Shown here: positions 1-6,259 of the stretch, piece by piece | How positions within the stretch are numbered: the stretch's first letter is position 1 | Layout of the letters: each line of letters begins with the position of its first letter | Source: CAZVCJ01 sp964625745 | GTDB lineage: Bacteria > Chloroflexota > Anaerolineae > VGOG01 | Assembly (NCBI GenBank): GCA_964625745.1 | Contig: CAZVCJ010000132.1 | Coordinates: 1-11,359 of the forward strand | Direction: 5' to 3' | Length of the DNA: 11,359 nt | Position numbers and translations under genes: made by a program | Notes under the pieces: model-generated | Seen by the model: the letters and a program-made list of their open reading frames with translations, nothing else | Databases searched by the model: none | Told to the model about the DNA's origin: nothing

Positions 1-112
1 CGATAGCGAGGTCGGCGCTGGTGGTGACATTGGTGGTCTCAGTGGCAATGTTGTCCCCCGTGTTCGGATCACGCTGGTCAGCCGAGACGTGGGCGGAGTT
101 GCCTGGGTACGT
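1..112 (-). pseudogene. Fragment of a DUF11-type repeat surface protein, 5' part missing, continues beyond window
   Basis: Read on the minus strand from base 112, the frame gives about 37 residues without a stop. They include NSAHVSADQRDPNTGDN followed by TTNVTTSADLAI. This matches the end of a DUF11 repeat as I know it: an 'NxAxVs..DPNPgNNtAt' segment, then a Val/Thr-rich strand, then 'ADLAI', which opens the next repeat. DUF11 proteins are large secreted or surface-anchored bacterial proteins made of tandem beta-sandwich repeats. The repeat-like sequence starts in mid-domain directly next to the res stop codon. The only nearby in-frame ATG (base 127) lies inside the res C-terminus and has no signal peptide. 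The likely reading is that the 5' part of the gene was removed when the defence island arrived. The call rests on a short stretch, and the rest of the gene is outside the window. Confidence 0.62.
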
Positions 113-113
113 C

Positions 114-3100
114 TCAGACCTCCGCATCTCCAAATAACGGACCCAGGTCACTGTCCTCGAACAGGATATGCACAGCGGCAAAGTCGTCTCGGGTGTTGTA
201 GCTGCGCCAGGCGGGGTTTCGAGAAAGCTCGGCAAAGTCGGTGGCGGAGACGATGAAGGATTCCAGGGTGACGTTCGGGTTGCCGAGGGCGGTTTCGATC
301 TCTTTGATGCGCTGGCGGAGTTGTACTTTTTCGTCATCAGGGCCACTGTTCAGGCGCATGCCGTGGGGGTCAACAAAGATCAGGCGTTGTTGCTGGTCTT
401 GCTTGATCCACAGGAGGAAATCGGGGTAGAATCCGGCGTCCTCAAAGAAGCCCACACCACGCCCTCTGGATTGGTTGCGCAGCAGGAAAACGTCCTTGTC
501 TGCAATGGCTTCGGGATGGTTTTGCAGCCAGTCACGTAGTTGGGTTACAAATGTGACCTCGCTCTCCTGGAGACCAGGTGGAGAAACGCTAACGTCATCC
601 AGATGGGCCAGGAGTGGCAGGTAGAGATGGCGGTCAAAGTAGACGCGGGGTAGGCCAGCGTTTTCTTCCCGACGAAGTCGCTCGACGTCGGTGAGTAATT
701 GTTGGATTTGTTCAATCAGGGCGCGTTGCTCGACAGGGATGGTGAGCCGGTAGTGGCCAAAGTTCAGGTTATCGTCCGTTTGATCGAGCGGGCAATACTC
801 CATCTGCCTGCTTTCCCAACGACGGCGTTCGTGGCGATAGTAGGCTTCGGTGTACTTTTCCAGCACGGCCAGAGCGGTGGCCTGGACTCGTTGCAGGCCC
901 GCGTAGCTTTGGGGGTGAACGTCAGCTTCGGTAGCGTACAAGGTGTATTGGTGATTGTTTAGAATAGCGTGCACAGTCTGAGGCGGGATGGCCAGGTTGT
1001 GCCAGCCACGCCGATTCTTGAAGGCCAGCAGATCCAGGTAGAGCCGATCCCAATCCAGCAGCGCCAGAACCTCAGGGGCAAGCCGTTGCGATTTGCCTCC
1101 CCCCCAGGGTTGGGGGGGATTGAGGGGGGGCGCACCAGCAGAGTTATCTTGCCCGGCTAATACCGTCAACTGGGGACGCAGGTCAAGTTTGGGCGATGGG
1201 GAAAAGTCTGGGGGCAGGGTGATGCAGCGGGTCTTGAAGTCTGTTCCTCGCCTGAGCCGGGGGACGAGCAATCCTTCTCGCAGGAACTCCTCGTTGGTGC
1301 GGATGGGGATCTCCACTTCTTCGTAGCCACCGGAAGATACCCCTTCCCGCTCCAGGTAGTCCCGGAACTGGCTCATGTAGTTGGCCCGCACGCCGAAGAT
1401 GTTGAGCGTTTCCAGGTATTCAAGGTGCTGAGGGTGCTGGCCGGGCAGGAAGGCGCTCCGCTTGAGCTTGCGGCCCTGGCCCAACAGACGCACGCCACGG
1501 CCAAAGAGTTGGATGATCTGGGTGCCTTCGGCGCGGCCAACGTTGAGCAGGCCCATCGTGGAGACGCGCCAGGAACTCCAACCCTCGATGAATTTCTTGG
1601 AGCCGATTAACACGTTGATGGTTGAGCCAGGGCGGTTAATGGTATCAAACAGTGAATCGCTAAACGAGTCGTCCTCATGGGGCAAAGACGTTTCGGCCTC
1701 CACGAGTTTGAAAAACGCCGACGTATCGCCGATGTTGATCAAGCCAAAGTAGTTTTCGGCGTTCCCTGCCTTCAGGCCGATCTCGCCTTCTGCGCTTTTG
1801 ACGTTGATCAAGCGTAGCCCGCCGGCAGCGTGGGTGTGGAAGAACACCCGCAGCACATCGCGGTAGATTTGGGCCGCGCTCAGGCCCAATTCCCGCAGGT
1901 AGCCAAACCGTCCTGCAAACAGGTCTGGCCTGTGTTCGCCTTGCAGTTCAGCGCGCCCCGCCAGGATGGCCGCGATGGTGTTGACGGTCCAATTGTCTCG
2001 ATTGCGCAGGGCGCGATCCAGGAACAGGGCCACCCGTAGCACGTCCGACCGCTTTTGCTTGTTGAGGGTGTAGACCGCGTTGACGCTGCTGCCGATGAAA
2101 ATCCACAGCGGCGGCTCCAGGTTGTAGGGCCTGAGTTGGGCGGCGCGGTCCTGGAACAGACGGGCCTGTTCGTAAAAGGCCAGCAGATTGGCGGTCAGCA
2201 AAGTATCGGTCAGGTCGTCGGCCCGGTCTTCGCGCAGGTTGATCACCTGGTATTCTTTGCCGTAACCGTCGCCGTGAAAATACTTGTAGGAATAGTCGAA
2301 GATGATGGCCTTACTGTACTCGGCCAGCAAATCTCGGTCGCGGGCGGTATTGATGGCCTGACCAAAGGTGGCGCTGTATTCAAAGGTGAAGCCGTTCACC
2401 CCCAGCTTGTCGCGCAACCGTTTCCAGGCCTCTCCACCGCTGCCTTTGTGGCCCTCGTCCACGAAGAGCAGATTGCGGCCCTCGAACGCCTCCACGTCCA
2501 CGCTCACCCCCTCCCCGGTCTTTTCTTCGGTGATCTTGGTGATCTCGATCACGCGCAGGGTGTGGGGTTGTCCGATGGGTGGGTCTCCGGCCAGAAAGGG
2601 TTGGGCGGGCACGCTGCTCAGGTGCAGTTCCTCCAGGTGTTGAGCAGACAGGCCCTCGTTGGGGGTGATAAGCAGCAGGTTGTCGCCGGGGTCGCGCTGG
2701 TATCGCAGGAACTGGTGATAGTTGATGTGCAGCAGGAGTGTCTTGCCGGAGCCGGTGGCCATCCAGTAGGCGATTTTGTTGAGGTCGTCAGGAGTGAAGC
2801 GGGGATACTGGGCAGCATAGGGCAATAGAGCGTTTTGATCGGCGACGAAGCGGTTCAGATCGCTCACAAAGGCGTTTTGGTCGTTCGCCCGCCGGTCGAG
2901 GAAGATTTCGGTGTACAGAGCGGCCAGGTATTGAAAGTATTTGAGTTGGATGGGATGGGGGCGAGTGGCGTTGATGGCGGCCACGTCGTCCCGCAGATTG
3001 GCGTCGTAGCGGGCCAGCCTGTCTTCGGGGATGCGGCTGCGGCCTTTGAGCACGTTGAAGAAGTGGCTGCGCCCCTCGGCGTCAGGACCGGTAGGCTGCC

Positions 3101-3206
3101 CGCGCAGTGCGGCTTGCAGTTCCCTGAAGGTTTCCGCGCCGAACAGGTGGTTGAAATAGCGAAACAGGATCAGGCGGTCGCCCAGGGGCGTGGGGGGCGG
3201 TGACAT
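114..3206 (-). CDS. res: Type III-like restriction subunit Res: SF2 helicase with C-terminal PD-(D/E)xK-like nuclease region
   Basis: This 1030-residue protein is predicted to use ATP to translocate on DNA and cleave unmethylated targets with its Mod partner. Seen in the sequence are Walker A ATGSGKT (150-156), motif II VDEGH (249-253, Gly in place of the usual Ala or Cys), motif III SAT (278-280) and motif VI QLFGRGVR (566-573). Near the C-terminus a nuclease-like segment reads FYPDF (926-930) then FVDPHGM (944-950), so the expected D/E-x-K Lys is His948. Residues about 691-705 are a Pro/Gly-rich linker encoded by a repeat. Start: ATG at 3206, two bases after the mod stop, with a GGGGAGGG ribosome site (3215-3222) inside the mod end, so translation is probably coupled. 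Size and domain order fit type III Res (about 900-1000 residues). Nuclease activity is less certain than helicase activity. Confidence 0.9.
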   Translation of the reverse strand: MSPPPTPLGDRLILFRYFNHLFGAETFRELQAALRGQPTGPDAEGRSHFFNVLKGRSRIPEDRLARYDANLRDDVAAINATRPHPIQLKYFQYLAALYTEIFLDRRANDQNAFVSDLNRFVADQNALLPYAAQYPRFTPDDLNKIAYWMATGSGKTLLLHINYHQFLRYQRDPGDNLLLITPNEGLSAQHLEELHLSSVPAQPFLAGDPPIGQPHTLRVIEITKITEEKTGEGVSVDVEAFEGRNLLFVDEGHKGSGGEAWKRLRDKLGVNGFTFEYSATFGQAINTARDRDLLAEYSKAIIFDYSYKYFHGDGYGKEYQVINLREDRADDLTDTLLTANLLAFYEQARLFQDRAAQLRPYNLEPPLWIFIGSSVNAVYTLNKQKRSDVLRVALFLDRALRNRDNWTVNTIAAILAGRAELQGEHRPDLFAGRFGYLRELGLSAAQIYRDVLRVFFHTHAAGGLRLINVKSAEGEIGLKAGNAENYFGLINIGDTSAFFKLVEAETSLPHEDDSFSDSLFDTINRPGSTINVLIGSKKFIEGWSSWRVSTMGLLNVGRAEGTQIIQLFGRGVRLLGQGRKLKRSAFLPGQHPQHLEYLETLNIFGVRANYMSQFRDYLEREGVSSGGYEEVEIPIRTNEEFLREGLLVPRLRRGTDFKTRCITLPPDFSPSPKLDLRPQLTVLAGQDNSAGAPPLNPPQPWGGGKSQRLAPEVLALLDWDRLYLDLLAFKNRRGWHNLAIPPQTVHAILNNHQYTLYATEADVHPQSYAGLQRVQATALAVLEKYTEAYYRHERRRWESRQMEYCPLDQTDDNLNFGHYRLTIPVEQRALIEQIQQLLTDVERLRREENAGLPRVYFDRHLYLPLLAHLDDVSVSPPGLQESEVTFVTQLRDWLQNHPEAIADKDVFLLRNQSRGRGVGFFEDAGFYPDFLLWIKQDQQQRLIFVDPHGMRLNSGPDDEKVQLRQRIKEIETALGNPNVTLESFIVSATDFAELSRNPAWRSYNTRDDFAAVHILFEDSDLGPLFGDAEV
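1099..1130. repeat. C7/G7 hairpin with third G7 run, embedded in frame in res
   Basis: On the plus strand, seven C (1099-1105) and seven G (1112-1118) form a perfect 7-bp stem around the loop AGGGTT. A second run of seven G follows at 1124-1130. The plus strand could also form a G-quadruplex, and the minus strand an i-motif. Read in the res frame it encodes PPLNPPQPWGGG, between the helicase core and the C-terminal region. The low-complexity composition differs from the surrounding protein, which suggests a small dispersed repeat tolerated in a linker. Confidence 0.65.
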
Positions 3207-3208
3207 GG

Positions 3209-6200
3209 TTAGTTCCCTCCCCTGCGCACGGTGGCGGCGCCCCGCATGGCGTTCATAAACACCGCCTCGATGGGCTGCGCGTTGGGCACGTGCGAATCGC
3301 CGTTGACGTACACCCGCTCCGGCTGGGTCTCGGCCAGGATCACGGCCTGGACGAAGGCGGCTTCGGCTGCCAAATCCAGCCCGGCGGTATCGCGCCAGAT
3401 CACGACGACGGATTGATCGCCTGCCGTTCCAGACACAACCCGGTAGGTGCGCCCCTGGTGCTCGTACACCCGGCGGGCCTGCACGGTCAGCCCAAGCAGG
3501 AAGTTGGCCGTCTCCATCAGGTCAACGCCCACGCGGGTTTCCACCCCATCGCGGCGGACGCGCAACTGGTAGTCGAAGGGCGTTGCGAAGGACTCAACGT
3601 TCAGGCGGCTCTGGCGGGTTTCGTGATCGAGGAAGTAGCGAAGCAGGTAATCGTCCCGCTCCGCCGGGAACAGCCCGGCGGGGGCGGCCTCCTTATCCAA
3701 GTCGAGGTTGTCCAGCGTGTCTTCGTAACTCTCCAGGCGCAGGTATTGGAAGGCGTGGCTGGAGCCTGCCGAACCTTCCACCGGCTGGCCGTTTTTCCAG
3801 TCGGCAGCGTAAATCACTTTTTGGATACGCGGCTTGAGCACGGTGTCAAAGTAGCTGCCCTGCTCTACCAGGATGTATTTGCGTTCTCCACTGTCGTCTT
3901 GGTTAAGGCTAATGACAGCGTGGGCCGTGGTGCCAGAGCCAGCGAAGAAGTCCAGTATCGTGTCACTTGAGCGATGATCTGACGACAATATGATCACCCG
4001 CTTCAACAGACGTGATGGCTTAGGTGATGGGAAACCACCTTGGGGAAAGAATGCCAAGAACTCGCTTGTTGCCTCTTGAGTATGGCCAACTTCCGAATAT
4101 GGCCAAATGGACCTTGGCACTACTCTCCCCGCATCGGATAGGAACTTCTTGAAACGGGGGTACCTGGCTTTTCCTGTTTTACCCCAATAGAGCAGATTCT
4201 GTTCCACGTGCTGCGCGTGAAGTTCGCGCGAGTATGCCCAGACCGCTGTCTCCTTTGGCCATACTTCCTCTCCAGTGTTGGGATTCACAATCGGATAGTA
4301 GAGATTCGGCCGTTCCTGTCTTGATTTGTTGCAGGTGTAAGCGACAGAGTTCCAATCCCCCCTTGGATCGTCGTCAGGATTCCTGTAGTAGTCTCTCTGT
4401 GTTTTGGTTCGTTTCAGTCGTCTTGGTCGCCAAACACTCTTAGATCTTGCATAGACCATCAAGTAGTCATGGTCGCTACTGAACCACTTGGCATCGTTTG
4501 ATGGAGAGACCTTCTTTTGCCAGACGAGGTTGTCAACGAAATTTTCATTGGCAAACAGGCCACCCATGAGCTCTTTGAGTTGTGCCTGTTGGTTATCATC
4601 GCAACTTACGAAGACAACTCCATTCTCTGCCAGCACTTCCCGTGCCAAGCGGAGGCGATCCTGCATCATGGCTAGCCATGACGAGTGTTGAAGCTTATCT
4701 TTGTAAACAAACTCATCATTTCCTGTGTTATACGGCGGGTCGATGTAAATACACTTCACCTTGCCCAGATAAGCAGCCTGCAAAAGTGTGAGGGCCTGGA
4801 AGTTCTCGCCGTGGATCAACAGGCCATCGCGCTGGGCCTCCAGTCCGCCGTCCCGCACGGAAAGCGCCGCCAGTAGCGTGTCCTTGAAGGCTACGTCGTA
4901 CAGGGCGGTGTCCACCGTCAGTGTGGGGTGCTCAGCCAGGTAGGACAAGATGCCATCTTGTCCTACGGGTTTCCGCACACCAAACAGACGCTCCCACTCG
5001 GCCCATTGCGCGTCGTTGGCGGCAACCTGCGGCAACAGGTCTTCTGGCAGCCGGTCGAGGGTGACGCACCACTCGGAAGATAGCACAAACTTGGGCTTCT
5101 CGAACAGGGCCTTCTCGAAATCCTCAATCTGGGCCAGGAAGGCGATGATCTTGCGGGCGAGACGCTTGATGACCACCATTTTGGTCAGGTACTGCTCAGC
5201 GCGGGCGGCGTTTTCGGTGTCCAGGTCGTCCAACCGCATGACCTCGTTCTTGAGGTAGAAGTCCAACTCCCGCTCCAGGAACCCTTGCAGGTCTTTGTGG
5301 ATGAAATAGTCAGAAGTGGCCTTACGCGTCCAACTGGTCAGGTGGAGGTCGAGCAGGGAGACTTCTTTGCCGGCAGGTGGGGTCGCCAGCAGGCCGCGCA
5401 GGGTGACGTCGGGAACCGCGTCCAGCAGGCGGCCGCGCGTGGCCTCGATGATCTTCTCCTGGATGCGCGCCCGTCCGTAAGTCGTTTCCTCAGCGTCATT
5501 CAGCGGGCGGTACTCGAAGAACAGGGTCAGCTCGTGCCTGTCTTCGTCGTACTCAGACGGCACACCCTCCGCAGCGGGGAAGAAGTAACGCTTGTCGCCC
5601 TTGACGTTGCCTTGCTCGGTGTCGGCGGCGGCCAGCTTAAAGCGCACCCGATAGCCGCCGTGCGAATCAACACGAAAGGCGTAGTCGGTGAGCACGTCAG
5701 CGGTCTTGACGTAGTACTGGTCGCGGTTGGCCCAGTGCAGCAGCACTTCCTCGCCGTTGTAGGGGATAGCGTACTTGTGGGTGCGGGAGTAGCGGCGCTT
5801 GGTCACGAAGTCGCCCTGATCGTAGTAGCGGGAAAAGAAAGTGTAGAGCGCGTTGAAAATCTCCGCTTCGGCCTCGGCGGAGACAGTGGCTCGCCTGACC
5901 TCGATCTGAAGGCGCACGTACGTCACAGGCAATTCAGCCTGCATAAATTGCTCTGGCAAGGTGAGATTGCCCTGCTTGTCAATCACCCCAGGGTAGTACG
6001 CTTCCCGTATTCTACGAGCAACGCGGTCCAGTTCTTCGCGTTTTTCTTCGACGATCCCTTCTTGTAGCAGAGCAAACTCCTGGGCCACGGCATCCAGCAG
6101 ACCCTTTTCGACGAAGTCATCAATCTCCGCCCGCCGCTGGTTCATAATGCGGTAAATGCCAAAGTCCAGGTCAGCAGCGTCGAATTGAAAGAGCTCGCGC

Positions 6201-6235
6201 AGCAGGGTTTTGAGTTTTGTGCGGTGGTTGGTCAT
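3209..6235 (-). CDS. mod: Type III-like DNA adenine-N6 methyltransferase Mod with long N-terminal region
   Basis: This 1008-residue SAM-dependent methyltransferase should modify and recognise the target site for Res. Motif IV DPPYNTG is at 499-505 and the SAM-binding motif I DFFAGSGTT at 762-770. That order, IV before I, is the beta class typical of type III Mod proteins. Residues about 560-740 between them probably hold the target-recognition domain. A conserved-looking lead-in (LLIHGENFQAL, 473-483) precedes motif IV. The first 470 residues lie upstream of the usual Mod core and I cannot assign them a fold. Classical Mods such as EcoP15I are roughly 650 residues, so this is an enlarged subfamily. 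Start: ATG at 6235 with AGGAGA (6243-6248) seven bases upstream, 24 bases after gajB. GC content drops over the catalytic core (about 3960-4780), and a 27-base palindrome lies at residues about 424-432. Confidence 0.92.
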   Translation of the reverse strand: MTNHRTKLKTLLRELFQFDAADLDFGIYRIMNQRRAEIDDFVEKGLLDAVAQEFALLQEGIVEEKREELDRVARRIREAYYPGVIDKQGNLTLPEQFMQAELPVTYVRLQIEVRRATVSAEAEAEIFNALYTFFSRYYDQGDFVTKRRYSRTHKYAIPYNGEEVLLHWANRDQYYVKTADVLTDYAFRVDSHGGYRVRFKLAAADTEQGNVKGDKRYFFPAAEGVPSEYDEDRHELTLFFEYRPLNDAEETTYGRARIQEKIIEATRGRLLDAVPDVTLRGLLATPPAGKEVSLLDLHLTSWTRKATSDYFIHKDLQGFLERELDFYLKNEVMRLDDLDTENAARAEQYLTKMVVIKRLARKIIAFLAQIEDFEKALFEKPKFVLSSEWCVTLDRLPEDLLPQVAANDAQWAEWERLFGVRKPVGQDGILSYLAEHPTLTVDTALYDVAFKDTLLAALSVRDGGLEAQRDGLLIHGENFQALTLLQAAYLGKVKCIYIDPPYNTGNDEFVYKDKLQHSSWLAMMQDRLRLAREVLAENGVVFVSCDDNQQAQLKELMGGLFANENFVDNLVWQKKVSPSNDAKWFSSDHDYLMVYARSKSVWRPRRLKRTKTQRDYYRNPDDDPRGDWNSVAYTCNKSRQERPNLYYPIVNPNTGEEVWPKETAVWAYSRELHAQHVEQNLLYWGKTGKARYPRFKKFLSDAGRVVPRSIWPYSEVGHTQEATSEFLAFFPQGGFPSPKPSRLLKRVIILSSDHRSSDTILDFFAGSGTTAHAVISLNQDDSGERKYILVEQGSYFDTVLKPRIQKVIYAADWKNGQPVEGSAGSSHAFQYLRLESYEDTLDNLDLDKEAAPAGLFPAERDDYLLRYFLDHETRQSRLNVESFATPFDYQLRVRRDGVETRVGVDLMETANFLLGLTVQARRVYEHQGRTYRVVSGTAGDQSVVVIWRDTAGLDLAAEAAFVQAVILAETQPERVYVNGDSHVPNAQPIEAVFMNAMRGAATVRRGGN
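4940..4966. repeat. 27-base palindrome: perfect 13-bp inverted repeat with 1-base centre, inside mod
   Basis: The left arm GTAGGACAAGATG (4940-4952) and the right arm CATCTTGTCCTAC (4954-4966) are exact reverse complements around a single C (4953). The match stops on both sides. In the mod frame it encodes VGQDGILSY, between the N-terminal region and the methyltransferase core. A perfect 13-bp arm is unlikely by chance in coding DNA and resembles REP-like or miniature palindromic elements. It could form a hairpin in mRNA or single-stranded DNA. Whether it is repeated elsewhere in the genome cannot be seen here. Confidence 0.8.
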
Positions 6236-6259
6236 GGGTTCATCTCCTAGTGTATTGGG

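Noticed and set aside
2447..2459. DEGH in place of DEAH in Res motif II as a damaging change
   Set aside because: The catalytic Asp-Glu is intact, and the third position varies among SF2 helicases. I believe DEGH occurs in relatives of this subfamily.
2055..2828. 257-residue plus-strand open frame opposite res
   Set aside because: It is fully antisense to the well-supported res helicase domain, low in complexity and Val/Gly/Gln-rich, typical of the reverse frame of a GC-rich gene. It shows no recognisable motif.
249..3206. BREX or DISARM as the identity of the mod-res genes
   Set aside because: There is no PglX-, PglZ-, BrxC- or DrmB-like neighbour. A beta-class Mod coupled by two bases to a helicase-nuclease fits type III restriction better.
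3661..3681. 8-bp inverted repeat CCGCCGGG/CCCGGCGG in mod
   Set aside because: It is short and made only of G and C in a GC-rich gene, so chance is a good explanation. It is not near a gene end, so it is not a terminator.
3200..3970. 256-residue plus-strand open frame opposite the mod 3' end
   Set aside because: Antisense shadow of mod, with His/Gly/Val-rich composition and no domain.
5285..6067. 260-residue plus-strand open frame opposite the mod 5' end
   Set aside because: Antisense shadow of the mod N-terminal region, with Val-rich low-complexity composition.
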